From assembly GCA_035544955.1 (NCBI GenBank), contig DASZZN010000041.1, forward strand, positions 62,001 to 126,000: a stretch of DNA of 64,000 nt, read 5' to 3'. The first letter of the stretch is position 1, and the number at the start of each line of letters is the position of its first letter. The position numbers and the translations under genes were made by a program. The notes under the pieces were generated by a model. It did no database searches and was not told the DNA's origin. It saw only the letters and a list, made by a program, of their open reading frames with translations. Origin of the DNA: Candidatus Dormiibacterota bacterium. GTDB taxonomy: Bacteria; Chloroflexota; Dormibacteria; CF-121. Below are positions 16,383 through 26,249 of this stretch, piece by piece.

Positions 16383-16415
16383 CTCCCCCGCTCGCGGGGG
16401 AGGGCAGGGTGGGGG
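16381..16415 (+). repeat. GC-rich palindromic repeat, copy 2
   Basis: CCCTCCCCCGC-TC-GCGGGGGAGGG then GCAGGGTGGGGG. It sits in the 85-base gap between the APC permease stop (16428) and the moaD start, partly overlapping the operator-like repeat. Confidence 0.8.
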
Positions 16416-16427
16416 CTATCGATTCGA

Positions 16428-17990
16428 CTATGCGGCGCGGACGACCTGGTCTTGCTTGCCGCGCTGCGCGATCACGTAGTAGATCGCGCCCACGACGAGG
16501 ACGGTGCCGAGTGTCATCTCGAAGATCGGAACACCGCCGACCAGGGGAATGCCGGATAGGCCGGGAAGTTCCTTGACAGAGGGGTTGATCGCTGTCCCAG
16601 GCCGGCCCCAGAGAAAGTTGATCAGCATCGCCCCGCCGTATAACAGCGCCACTACATTGACGATCGTGCCCCAACCGCCAAGCTTGAAGGGGGCCCCTTC
16701 CGACGGCCAGCCCTTGGAGCGAGCGATCAGAACCGCGATGTTGGCGAGGAAGTACGCGGTGTAGATCATCCCAGTCGCCGCGATCGCGATCGTTCCGGCA
16801 CCGGCGTAATACGTGAGCGGAATCGCCGCCAGAGCGCCGACCACGATGCAGGTTCCCAGTGGCGTATGCCAGGTCGCGCTGACCTTGTTATATAGACGTC
16901 CGAATGGCAGCTTGCCGTCACGAGCCATGCCGAACGCGAGGCGGATCGTCGACGTCTGGATCGCGAGGCAGCAAACGTAGATCGCCGCGAACGCGACCAG
17001 TAGATAGGCAATCGCCGCCCATTTCGGCAGGATGGCCGTCAGAATGTCCGCGAGCGAGACATATTTGCCGGCCGCAGCGTCCGACACCCACTTCCCGATG
17101 TCGCCGGGCAAGGCGATCACCACGGCGACCAGGAAGATCGTCCCAATGACAAACGCCCCAACGACCGCCCCGAGGATCGCCTTGGGCGCCTCGGCGCGGG
17201 GATTTCGGGTCTCTTCGGCAAGCGTGCCGGCCGTGTCAAATCCATAGATGACGAAGAGCGACATGAACATCGCGGCGAGAAACGTTCCTGCCTGATTCGT
17301 GAACCCGGAACCGAGCGCAGTGGTGTTGGTCACGACGCTGACGGGTTGGTGATGGAAGAAGATCAGCAACCCGAAGCCAAAGAGGGCCATACCGATGATC
17401 TCGAAAACGACGCCGGTGTTGTTGATTAGGGAAACCAGTCGAACTCCGAAGATACTGAGCAAGGTCGTGCTGACCAGGATGATGGCCGCGACGACGACCT
17501 GCGCTTGGGTGGTGTTCGGGACGTTGAAGCCGAGCAGGTTCAGGAGAGGGATCACAACAAGGGGGACGGTGACGTCGACCGCAGTGATGGTTAAGACGCC
17601 AGCGAACAGGTAGGTCCAGCCCGTCATCCACGAGTAGGCTCGGTTCGAGAGGTATTTCGTCCACTGGTAGACGGACCCCGCCACGGGGAAGTGCGAGCTC
17701 ACTTCGGCAAAGTTCAAGGCGACGATGAACTGACCAAGCGCGACGATCGGCCAACTCCACAAGAAGAACGGGCCGCCGATGGCAAGGCCGAGGACGAAAA
17801 GCGTGAAGATGCCAGTGCTCGGCGAGATATACGAGAAGGCGATCGCGAAACTCGAGTACACATTCAGGACTCGCCTCAGTTCTTGCTTGTAGCCAAAGCG
17901 TCCCAGGTCGTGGGCGTCGGCGGCCTCCTGACTACCGGGAGCAGCCTCTGCAGTGGATCGCGGCGGGCGTGTCACGACGTTGTCGGACAT
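16428..17990 (-). CDS. APC-family amino-acid/amine permease
   Basis: 520 residues with about 12 transmembrane helices. The first helices carry FAIAFSYISPSTGIFTLF and GPFFLWSWPIV, and the helix 6 region has FDTAGTLAEETRNPRAEAPKAILGA, the substrate-site signature of the APC superfamily (eukaryotic-type choline/GABA permease subgroup). It imports an amino acid, amine or polyamine by proton symport; the exact substrate is unknown. A strong ribosome site (GGAGGGAA) precedes the ATG and a clear promoter lies upstream. Neighbouring genes (Rieske oxygenase, second permease, agmatinase-like hydrolase, aminotransferase) point to amine uptake. Confidence 0.9.
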   Translation of the reverse strand: MSDNVVTRPPRSTAEAAPGSQEAADAHDLGRFGYKQELRRVLNVYSSFAIAFSYISPSTGIFTLFVLGLAIGGPFFLWSWPIVALGQFIVALNFAEVSSHFPVAGSVYQWTKYLSNRAYSWMTGWTYLFAGVLTITAVDVTVPLVVIPLLNLLGFNVPNTTQAQVVVAAIILVSTTLLSIFGVRLVSLINNTGVVFEIIGMALFGFGLLIFFHHQPVSVVTNTTALGSGFTNQAGTFLAAMFMSLFVIYGFDTAGTLAEETRNPRAEAPKAILGAVVGAFVIGTIFLVAVVIALPGDIGKWVSDAAAGKYVSLADILTAILPKWAAIAYLLVAFAAIYVCCLAIQTSTIRLAFGMARDGKLPFGRLYNKVSATWHTPLGTCIVVGALAAIPLTYYAGAGTIAIAATGMIYTAYFLANIAVLIARSKGWPSEGAPFKLGGWGTIVNVVALLYGGAMLINFLWGRPGTAINPSVKELPGLSGIPLVGGVPIFEMTLGTVLVVGAIYYVIAQRGKQDQVVRAA

Positions 17991-18022
17991 CGGGTTCCCT
18001 CCTCTCCCTTAGGTTTGGACAA

Positions 18023-18051
18023 AACGTAGCAGGCGGTAACCGGTTCGTCAA
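18023..18051 (-). promoter_or_regulatory. Promoter of the APC permease gene
   Basis: On the minus strand TTGACG (18046-18051), 17-base spacer, TACGTT (18023-18028). The leader of about 30 bases contains the AGGAGGGAA ribosome site. The rest of the 170-base gap up to the Rieske gene has no recognisable feature. Confidence 0.55.
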
Positions 18052-18160
18052 TCGCCTTTCAGACGCCCTCCGTCCCCCCTTTGCCCCGACCCCACCACCA
18101 CCCGCCTGCATAGACACTCGTCCAACCTGGGTGAGGTCCGCTACGGCGGCTAAGACAGGT

Positions 18161-19261
<1,101 letters not shown>

Positions 19262-19280
19262 GGCCTGACATTCTGCACGA

Positions 19281-19319
19281 AAACGAAACGAGCGCCCCGA
19301 GCCTCAGCCCGGAGCGCCC
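19281..19319 (-). terminator. Rho-independent terminator after the second APC permease gene
   Basis: On the minus-strand RNA a 13-pair stem (19307-19319 with 19290-19302, loop of 4) is fully paired when three G-U wobbles are counted, and is followed by GUUUCGUUUUCG. On the plus strand the wobbles become mismatches, so the structure works in one direction only, the direction of the permease gene ending at 19330. Confidence 0.75.
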
Positions 19320-19329
19320 GTTACCCGTG

Positions 19330-20877
19330 CTAGTTCTTGAAGACCGACGTTCCGTCGGCGGTTACCAGCTCGAAGTCCGGGCTGGTCTGGCGGCCCCTGC
19401 CGATGAGCCAGAAGACGACTCCCATCAGAACGATGACCACCATCGTGCCAATGGTCCACAGTTCCCATGACGTCCTGGCGACGTTCCCGACCGCGGCCGT
19501 GGCGTCACTGCTGAAGCACCCCTTCGCGCTACAGATATTGGGCCACAAGGAGAACACGGTCGCCGCCACCACGAAGAACTCGGCGAGAATGGCGCACAAC
19601 CAGACAGCCACGATTCCGCCTGGGATGCGGTAGCCCTTCCCCGTCGTTCCGTACTTTCTCCGCAGCGTAATGATCGCCGGAAAGACCGCGATGTAAGAGA
19701 AGGTGGTCGTCGAGATGGTTAGCGCGAGCACCGTCTTGAAGAAACTCTGCAGGTCGCCGGAGGTGATCAGGAAGCTCAGCACGAGGATGATGCTCGCGAT
19801 GATCCCCGAGAGGACGTTCACCGGCACCGGCGTTCCGAACCGCCGCGAGAAACGGCCGAGCGCGCGCGGGCCGGAGCCGGCGAGCGAGCTGATCGCCATC
19901 GCCCGGTCCGAACCCATCAACCACACGACCCCGCTGCCCAGCAGCGAGAACACGACAGCGGCGCCGACGATCCCATTGAGGACATTGGCGGCGCTACCAC
20001 CGAAGACATTGGTGACGACCGTCTGGTATCCACTGACGAAGCCGCCGACGTTAGTGATGTTTTTCGCAGAAACAACCAGCAAGATGCCGGCCACCGGGAT
20101 CAGATAGAAGATGAGCCCAAAGAGCCAGGTGACTCCAATCGAACGCGGCACATCGCGGCGCGGGTCACCCATCTCCTCGCTGGCGTTCGATTGCACTTCG
20201 AAGCCGACGAAGTTGAAGATCAGGACGCCGAGTACGCCGACGAAGACGGCCATCGTCGGGAAGAGATCCCCGGCGTTGATGCTGCCGGCGTTCTTACCCG
20301 CGGCGATCGACCCCACCACGAGCAAGCCGAAGAGGAGGAGCAAAACGACGCGGACCACCGTGCCGAGGGCGGGAACCCACTTCATGTATCGAAGCGAGAG
20401 GATGTTCATCGAGATCCCGACCCAGACGAAGGCCAGACCGACCACGATCGCCAGGCCGGTATTGCCGCCGATCTTCGTGCCCCAGAGCGTGTCCATCGCC
20501 GCGATCGCGGTGACCGCCAGCGTGCCGCCAAGCCATACGGGGTTCGCAATCCAGTAGACAACGGCCGTAATCGCGCCCGCCAGGTGCCCGTAGGCGAGAC
20601 GGACCCATTCGTACACGGCACCCTCGACCGGGATGGTGGTGCCCAGCTCGGCGATGATCAGGCCGTAGGGGATCATGAAAAAGACCGAGAGGAAGACGAG
20701 CCAGAAGAGCGTTTGCGTCCCGAAGCTCGCGGCCTGACCGAGCGTATCGATACCGACAACCGCGCAGATGCTGAAGAGCGCCAGGTCCCAGCGGAATAAG
20801 GACTTCTTCAGCTTTCGCTTCTCCTCCAGGACGTCGGCGCCGGCGACGGTCCCGGGAGGTGCAGTCAAGGTAGCCAA
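19330..20877 (-). CDS. APC-family amino-acid/amine permease
   Basis: About 515 residues, 12 or more transmembrane helices, with the APC pattern IVGIDTLGQAASFG in helix 1, EGAVYEWVRLAYGHLAG and FEVQSNASEEMGDPRRDVPRS near helix 6. The chosen start is TTG 20877, giving (M)ATLTAPPG and sitting 7 bases after AAGGAGGG; the longer frame to 20928 has no ribosome site. It is unlike the 16428 permease in sequence, so the two probably take different substrates. It is divergent from the flavoprotein gene at 20998 and separated from the Rieske gene by a strong terminator. Confidence 0.88.
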   Translation of the reverse strand: MATLTAPPGTVAGADVLEEKRKLKKSLFRWDLALFSICAVVGIDTLGQAASFGTQTLFWLVFLSVFFMIPYGLIIAELGTTIPVEGAVYEWVRLAYGHLAGAITAVVYWIANPVWLGGTLAVTAIAAMDTLWGTKIGGNTGLAIVVGLAFVWVGISMNILSLRYMKWVPALGTVVRVVLLLLFGLLVVGSIAAGKNAGSINAGDLFPTMAVFVGVLGVLIFNFVGFEVQSNASEEMGDPRRDVPRSIGVTWLFGLIFYLIPVAGILLVVSAKNITNVGGFVSGYQTVVTNVFGGSAANVLNGIVGAAVVFSLLGSGVVWLMGSDRAMAISSLAGSGPRALGRFSRRFGTPVPVNVLSGIIASIILVLSFLITSGDLQSFFKTVLALTISTTTFSYIAVFPAIITLRRKYGTTGKGYRIPGGIVAVWLCAILAEFFVVAATVFSLWPNICSAKGCFSSDATAAVGNVARTSWELWTIGTMVVIVLMGVVFWLIGRGRQTSPDFELVTADGTSVFKN

Positions 20878-20963
20878 ATGCTTACCCTCCTTAGCGTGTT
20901 TAGCCCTTCGGCAGAGCCTTGAGCGCAAATGTGAACCTCCGCTAAAGCGTTGTCAAGGGACGG

Positions 20964-20990
20964 TTGGCCATATCAGCGCGTCGATATACT
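20964..20990 (+). promoter_or_regulatory. Leaderless promoter of the flavoprotein gene
   Basis: TATACT (20985-20990), five of six consensus bases, ends 7 bases before GTG 20998. TTGGCC (20964-20969) with a 15-base spacer is a possible -35. Confidence 0.5.
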
Positions 20991-20997
20991 CGGCCCC

Positions 20998-22602
20998 GTG
21001 CCGGCTGAATACGACGCGATCATCGTTGGCGGCGGCCACAACGGCCTGGCGACCGCCGCCTACCTGGGTCGGGCCGGCCTGAAAACGCTCGTCCTCGAGC
21101 GCCGGGGTATTCTGGGCGGCGCCGCGGTCAGCGAGCATCCCTGGCCGGGCTATACCGTCTCCACGCTGTCCTACGTCCTCTCACTGATGCCCCCCGAAGT
21201 AATCCACGAACTCGAACTTCGCCGCCACGGGCTGACGCTCTACCCGCTGGCGGCGGACTACTACGTCCCCTTCCCGGACGGCTCCCACCTGCTCCTGACG
21301 AAAGATGCGGCGCAAGCCAAGGCCGAAATCAGCAAGTTCTCGACGAAGGACGCGGAGACCTGGCCCATCTTCAGCGCCTTCCTGGCGAAGATCGCGCGCA
21401 TGGTCCGCCCGTTGCTCTTGATGACGCCGCCCACCGTCGGAGCCAAGACGCCTTCCGATTTACTCGAACTGGCGCGCTTCGCTTGGAAACTCAAAGGGCT
21501 GGACGTGCAGAGCACTAGCGACTTCGTCAAGGTGATGACGCTCTCCGTCGCCGAGCTCCTCGACGAGTGGTTCGAGTCGCCCCAGGTGAAGGCGGCTCGT
21601 TGCGTCTCCGGCGCGATCGGCACCTACGGGGGACCGTACACGCCGGGAACGGCCTACGTGCTGCTGCACCACTACATCGGCGAGGTCGACGGCCAGATGG
21701 CGGAGTGGGCCTTCGTGCGGGGTGGCACGGGAGCGGTATCCGAGGCCATCGCCGCGGACGCGCGCGAGCACGGCGCCGACATCCGCACCGGGGCTCGCGT
21801 CGGGCGCATCCTCGTCGAGGGCGGCCGCGCGGTCGGCGTGGCGCTGACCGATGGAACCGAGCTGCGCGCGAAGGCGGTCATCTCCAACGCGCATCCCAAA
21901 ATCACGTTTTGCGACCTGGTTGACACGAAGGAATTGCCTTCGGACTTTGTGCGAGCCATCGATCGGTACAAGACGCGATCCGGGACGGTGAAGGTCAACC
22001 TGGCGCTGGGGGAACTGCCGCAGTTCGTGGGACTCGCCCCGGAGGACTCGATGACGGCGGCGCGCTCGTTTATTCAGCTCTGCGATTCGATGGAGTACCT
22101 GGAGCGGGCCTTCGACGACGCGAAGTATGGCAAGGCGTCGGCCGCGCCCTACTCCGACGGCGTGCTGCCCACCCTGGTCGACGATTCGCTGGCGCCGGCC
22201 GGCAAACACATCATGAGCTGCTTCACGCAGTATGTGCCGGCGAGCTGGTCGCAGGCACCGCATCGCCAGGAGTTGGAAGCCTACGCCGACCGCGTCGTCG
22301 CGGGATACGAACGGTTCGCGGACAACCTGCCGGGCGCGATCGAGCATCGCCAGGTCATCGGGCCGTACGACATGGAGCAGGAGTACGGACTGGTGGGGGG
22401 CAACATCATGCACGGCGACCTGACACTCGACCAGCTCTTTTCCTGGCGGCCCGTGGCCGGCTATGCGGACTACCGGACGCCCATCAAGAATCTCTATCTG
22501 TGTGGCTCCGGCACGCATCCCGGTGGCGGGATCAGCGGCATCAACGGCCGCAACGCTTCGCGCGAGATTCTCAAAGATCTGAAGCGACGTCCGCGGCGGT
22601 GA
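20998..22602 (+). CDS. FAD-dependent oxidoreductase, PYROXD2/phytoene-desaturase-like
   Basis: 534 residues. The N-terminus holds the dinucleotide-binding motif IIVGGGHNGLATAAYLGRAG and ERRGILGGAA, the C-terminus the second FAD motif (NLYLCGSGTHPGGGISGINGRNA, split across 495-520). These place it in the CrtI/PYROXD2 amine-oxidase-like flavoprotein family. The reaction is unknown; no carotenoid genes are nearby, so desaturation of phytoene is unlikely, and oxidation of an amine or related compound would suit the context. The start is GTG 20998, fixed by the -10 box 7 bases upstream. Its stop abuts that of the next gene in a TGATCA palindrome. Confidence 0.85.
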   Translation: MPAEYDAIIVGGGHNGLATAAYLGRAGLKTLVLERRGILGGAAVSEHPWPGYTVSTLSYVLSLMPPEVIHELELRRHGLTLYPLAADYYVPFPDGSHLLLTKDAAQAKAEISKFSTKDAETWPIFSAFLAKIARMVRPLLLMTPPTVGAKTPSDLLELARFAWKLKGLDVQSTSDFVKVMTLSVAELLDEWFESPQVKAARCVSGAIGTYGGPYTPGTAYVLLHHYIGEVDGQMAEWAFVRGGTGAVSEAIAADAREHGADIRTGARVGRILVEGGRAVGVALTDGTELRAKAVISNAHPKITFCDLVDTKELPSDFVRAIDRYKTRSGTVKVNLALGELPQFVGLAPEDSMTAARSFIQLCDSMEYLERAFDDAKYGKASAAPYSDGVLPTLVDDSLAPAGKHIMSCFTQYVPASWSQAPHRQELEAYADRVVAGYERFADNLPGAIEHRQVIGPYDMEQEYGLVGGNIMHGDLTLDQLFSWRPVAGYADYRTPIKNLYLCGSGTHPGGGISGINGRNASREILKDLKRRPRR

Positions 22603-23169
22603 TCAGGCGGCCCGCTGATCGAAGGCGCCTGGAAAGCGTTCGGCTAGTTTCGCCTGCGGAACAGAGTCTAGCCAGCTTCCCTCCGGCTTGATGCCAACCG
22701 TCGCACACAGCTGGGTCAGGTCTTCGTCCCGAAACCGCCAGTAGAGGGAAATGACGCAGTGACCGTCACGAGTGAAGAAGAAGATGACCTGTCTGTCGAT
22801 CGTGCTGTAGCGCCCTGGAAACTGAACCGTGCAGAGCGCAATCCGAGAAAGGTCGCTGACCGAAACCTTCGTTGGTTGGCGAAACCACTTTTTCAGGATG
22901 AGCCGTTCTCGATTGACGAAGATCTCTGTACCGTCATATCTGAATGCCATGTGGACTGCACCAGCCATGGCCATAACCGTCAACAGGAGCAACGTCCACT
23001 CAGGTTTGGTTACAGGCATTCCGATGCTGAGCCATCGTGCGACCACGACGACGACGGCAACGCCCGCCGCCCCTACCAATGGAACCCCATAGCTCGTGCG
23101 TTGACCTGCCCACTGAGGCAGTGGCCAGTAAGCTCGGATGACCAGGTCATCGGAAACGATCTCAGCCAT
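22603..23169 (-). CDS. Membrane protein of unknown function, PH-like
   Basis: 188 residues from ATG 23169. Two adjacent hydrophobic helices (VPLVGAAGVAVVVVVARWL and EWTLLLLTVMAMAGAVHMAF) are followed by a soluble region of beta strands (FVNRERLILKKWF, VSVSDLSRIALC, IDRQVIFFFTRDGHCVISLYWRF) with the layout of bacterial PH-like domain proteins. No catalytic motif. The longer frame to 23487 is the antisense of the agmatinase gene and is rejected. It sits alone between two plus-strand amine-catabolism genes. The 90-base divergent gap before the agmatinase-family gene shows nothing clear. Confidence 0.55.
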   Translation of the reverse strand: MAEIVSDDLVIRAYWPLPQWAGQRTSYGVPLVGAAGVAVVVVVARWLSIGMPVTKPEWTLLLLTVMAMAGAVHMAFRYDGTEIFVNRERLILKKWFRQPTKVSVSDLSRIALCTVQFPGRYSTIDRQVIFFFTRDGHCVISLYWRFRDEDLTQLCATVGIKPEGSWLDSVPQAKLAERFPGAFDQRAA

Positions 23170-23259
23170 ACCGAGAGAACGCTGCTGGCCTCCATTAGCT
23201 TTCGTGCCCACGGCCGGGTTGTCGGTAACCCGAAATGAAGACGCTGCGAGAATTGTAGG

Positions 23260-24249
23260 ATGCCCGAGACGCCCAACCTCGACGCGCAGCTCAGCGGCCC
23301 GCAATACATGGGACCGGCCACCTTCATGAAGGTCACGGCGCTGACGGAGCCGCGGGAGCTCGACCAATCGCGGCCGGACATCGCGATCGTCGGGGCCCCC
23401 TGGGATGGCGGCACGACCTCCCGCCCCGGGGCCCGCTTCGGTCCTCGGGCCGTGCGCGTGGCCAACTACCAGCCACCCACGTGGCACCTTGATCTGCAGG
23501 TCGCACCCTTCGATGTCTTAAAGGTGATCGACTACGGCGACGCCGCATGCTACCCGGGTCTGAGCGACCCGGCGCACCAGGCCATCCGGGCCCGTGTGGC
23601 CGAGGTCGCCTCACGGAAGATCGTGCCGATCGTCATCGGCGGCGACCACTCCATCACCAATCCGTCCGCCACCGCGGTCGCCGACGCGTACGGCCGCGGC
23701 AAAGTCGGCCTGGTCCATTTCGACGCTCATGCCGACACCGGAAACAGCACCTGGGGCGACCTAGCCTCGCACGCGACCCCGATGCGTCGCCTGATCGAGT
23801 CCGGGGCGATCCCGGGCCGGAACTTCATCCAGATCGGGCTGCGCGGCTACTGGCCAGAGCGTGAGACGTTTGAGTGGATGAGGGCCCAGGGCATGCGCTG
23901 GCATCTGATGGGCGAGTTGCTCGACCGCGGCGTCGAAACCGTGATCGGACAGGGCATCCAGGAGGCGCTGGACGGCCCGGAGTACATCTACCTCTCGGTC
24001 GATATCGACGTCCTCGATCCGGGCTTCGCTCCTGGGACGGGAACGCCCGAGCCGGGCGGGATGCAGCCGTCCGACCTGCTCCGAGCGATCCGAAATATCA
24101 GCCTGCGGACGAAATTGGTCGGAATGGACGTGGTCGAGGTCTCGCCGCCGTACGATCATGCGGAGATCACGGCTCAGAATGCCAACCGCTGCATACTAGA
24201 GGCGATTTCCGCCCTGGCCGTGAAGAAATCTAAAGGAGCTACGCCGTGA
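23260..24249 (+). CDS. speB: Agmatinase-family ureohydrolase
   Basis: 329 residues. All manganese-binding motifs of the arginase/agmatinase family are present: GGDHS, HFDAHAD and SVDIDVLDPGFAPGTGTPEPGG. Enzymes of this family split a guanidino group to release urea, agmatine to putrescine being the classic case, but guanidinobutyrate, guanidinopropionate and formiminoglutamate relatives look alike, so the substrate is uncertain. Its last bases overlap the aminotransferase start (GTGA), making a two-gene operon that would turn a guanidino compound into an amine and then remove the amino group. Confidence 0.85.
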   Translation: MPETPNLDAQLSGPQYMGPATFMKVTALTEPRELDQSRPDIAIVGAPWDGGTTSRPGARFGPRAVRVANYQPPTWHLDLQVAPFDVLKVIDYGDAACYPGLSDPAHQAIRARVAEVASRKIVPIVIGGDHSITNPSATAVADAYGRGKVGLVHFDAHADTGNSTWGDLASHATPMRRLIESGAIPGRNFIQIGLRGYWPERETFEWMRAQGMRWHLMGELLDRGVETVIGQGIQEALDGPEYIYLSVDIDVLDPGFAPGTGTPEPGGMQPSDLLRAIRNISLRTKLVGMDVVEVSPPYDHAEITAQNANRCILEAISALAVKKSKGATP

Positions 24250-25616
24250 GTACTGTTACCGAGCCGATCGCCACCCACCGCGTGGTGGAACTGATCGCCA
24301 GGGAGGAGGAGCGGTTTCGTTCCAAGCGCCATCGGTCGGACGAGCTTTGGAAGCAGGCGAAGCAGTTCATCCCACGGGGCGTGCCGTCGTCCTTCCAGGA
24401 CGCCGCGCCCCAGCCGGTCTTCGTCGATCACGGCAAAGGCAGCCGGGTCTGGGACGTCGACGGCAACGAATACGTCGACTTTCACAATGGCTTCGGCGTC
24501 ATGGTCGTCGGGCATGCCCATCCCTTGATCGTCAAGGCGATCAGCGAGCGTGCCGCCCTGGGTACGCATTTCGCGCAGCCGGTCGCCGACGACGCGATCG
24601 TCGCCGAGGAGCTATCCCGTCGCTTCAAGCAGCCGCAGTGGCGCTTCACGAACAGCGGCACGGAATCGACGCTCGACGCCGTCCGGCTGGCGCGGGGGTT
24701 TACCGGCCGCGACCGGCTCGTCAAGATCGAGGCCAGCTACCACGGACACCACGATGCGCTGCTGGTTTCGGTCGAGCCGTCGCCCGACCTGATGGGTCCG
24801 GCCGACGCTCCCGTATCGGTCCCCTACAGCGCCGGCACGCCGCAGGCGGTGGTTGACCTCACGACCGTCGTCCCCTTCAACGACCTGGCGATCCTGGAGC
24901 GCACGCTGGATCGGCATCGCGGCGAGGTGGCCGCGATCATCGTCGAGCCGGTGATGATGAACATCGGCATTGTGCTTCCCGACGAGGGCTACCTGGCCGG
25001 TGTGCTCGAGCTCGCGCATCGCCATGGGGCGCTGCTGATCTTCGATGAGGTCAAGACCGGCGCGACCATCGCCGCCGGAGGGGCGACCGAGCGCTTCGGC
25101 GTGACGCCCGACCTGGTGGCGCTGGCGAAGGCGATCGGCGGCGGCGTACCCTGCGGCGCGGTCGGCGGCCGCGCCGACGTGATGGGGACGATCGACGCGC
25201 ACAAAGTGGCCCAGATCGGCACCTTCAACGGCAACCCACTCACCATCGCGGCGTCGAAGACGACCTTGCTCTCCGTTCTGACACCTGCGGCATACGCGCA
25301 TTTCGATGCGCTGGCCGAAGCGCTCGAGGGCGGCTTGCGTAAGGTGATGACTGACTACCAGCTGCCGTTCCACCCGATCACGCTAGCCGCGCGCGGGTGC
25401 GTGACCTATCGCAAAGAACGGGTGCGCAACTACCGGGACTACCTCACGATCGACAAGAAGTACGCATATCTGTCATGGCTCTACCAGTGCAATCGCGGTG
25501 TGCTGATGGCACCGGGCGCCGAAGAGAACTGGACGCTCTCCGTCCAGCACTCGGAGGAGGATGTCCTGCGCTATGTCCGCAACTTCGAGGAGCTGGCGAA
25601 AGACCTGACCGGCTAG
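24246..25616 (+). CDS. Class III PLP-dependent aminotransferase
   Basis: 456 residues, GTG start overlapping the upstream stop. VWDVDGNEYVDFHNGFGVMVVGHAHP, FTNSGTESTLDAVRLARGFTGRD, FDEVKTG and ALAKAIGGG (PLP lysine) are hallmarks of class III enzymes close to glutamate-1-semialdehyde aminomutase and omega-amine transaminases (spans given by residue order). No heme genes are near; coupling to the agmatinase-like gene suggests transamination of putrescine, GABA or another omega-amino product. The gene ends in a CTAG shared with the convergent Nudix gene, so the two stop codons overlap. Confidence 0.88.
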   Translation: MSTVTEPIATHRVVELIAREEERFRSKRHRSDELWKQAKQFIPRGVPSSFQDAAPQPVFVDHGKGSRVWDVDGNEYVDFHNGFGVMVVGHAHPLIVKAISERAALGTHFAQPVADDAIVAEELSRRFKQPQWRFTNSGTESTLDAVRLARGFTGRDRLVKIEASYHGHHDALLVSVEPSPDLMGPADAPVSVPYSAGTPQAVVDLTTVVPFNDLAILERTLDRHRGEVAAIIVEPVMMNIGIVLPDEGYLAGVLELAHRHGALLIFDEVKTGATIAAGGATERFGVTPDLVALAKAIGGGVPCGAVGGRADVMGTIDAHKVAQIGTFNGNPLTIAASKTTLLSVLTPAAYAHFDALAEALEGGLRKVMTDYQLPFHPITLAARGCVTYRKERVRNYRDYLTIDKKYAYLSWLYQCNRGVLMAPGAEENWTLSVQHSEEDVLRYVRNFEELAKDLTG

Positions 25617-26215
25617 CCGACCAGCACGCGCGTCAGGTAATCGAAGATCAGTTGTGACCAGGACTCCATGTCCAGGTAGTAGCTGCGCATCGCGTCGAGC
25701 GGGAGCAGCGCGCCCGCCAGCTTGTCGACCTCGCGGATCGAGATCTCGGGCCGGTCGCCCTCAACGAGGAAGATGAGTCCCACGTGCACGCGTCCGACCG
25801 GGGTCGTCTGGTCGTTGATCGCCCCCAGCAGCCGCGTCGAGAAGTGCCCGGTGTAGACGACCTCTTCTTCCCACTCGCGGCGCAATCCCGCGTCGATCGG
25901 GTCGGCGGCGCCGGCGACATCCTCAGGATTGATGTGGCCGCCGACGCCCAGGGAGTAAAGGTGGCGCAGCCGGCGCTCGCTCGAGCGGCGCAGCCGGTGG
26001 GTCAGAAAGTAGCGGTCCTCATGGCGAAAGACGACGTAGGGGATGATCTGCGGGTCGGCTGGATCCTCCTCGACCTCGCTGCGTGGACGGAACCGGTAGT
26101 TCGCGCGTACCCGCGCGAGCAAGTCGTCAAGGCCGGTCGCACGAAAGCCCGTCCATTCGCTCCCGCCAAACAGGGTGTCCCTCGAAACCACAAGGACATC
26201 CTCGCGCGCACCCAC
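25613..26215 (-). CDS. Nudix-type phosphohydrolase
   Basis: 200 residues, GTG start. A Nudix box is visible: GGHINPEDVAG... leading into RREWEEEV with the metal-binding glutamates. The N-terminal 60 or so residues are a family-specific extension (SRDTLFGGSEWTGFRA). Similar proteins are annotated only as predicted phosphoesterases; the nucleotide-type substrate is unknown. A TAGACT box 6 bases before the start suggests a leaderless mRNA. Its stop overlaps that of the aminotransferase by 4 bases. Confidence 0.75.
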   Translation of the reverse strand: MGAREDVLVVSRDTLFGGSEWTGFRATGLDDLLARVRANYRFRPRSEVEEDPADPQIIPYVVFRHEDRYFLTHRLRRSSERRLRHLYSLGVGGHINPEDVAGAADPIDAGLRREWEEEVVYTGHFSTRLLGAINDQTTPVGRVHVGLIFLVEGDRPEISIREVDKLAGALLPLDAMRSYYLDMESWSQLIFDYLTRVLVG

Positions 26216-26221
26216 GGACTG

Positions 26222-26227
26222 AGTCTA
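26222..26227 (-). promoter_or_regulatory. -10 box of the Nudix gene, leaderless type
   Basis: TAGACT on the minus strand, 6 bases before GTG 26215. Confidence 0.35.
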
Positions 26228-26249
26228 ACGATGGATGCTGCCGTTGGTG

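Noticed and set aside
20998-22602. Phytoene desaturase for carotenoid synthesis
   Set aside because: FAD motifs fit the wider family, but there is no phytoene synthase or other carotenoid gene near and PYROXD2-like features fit better.
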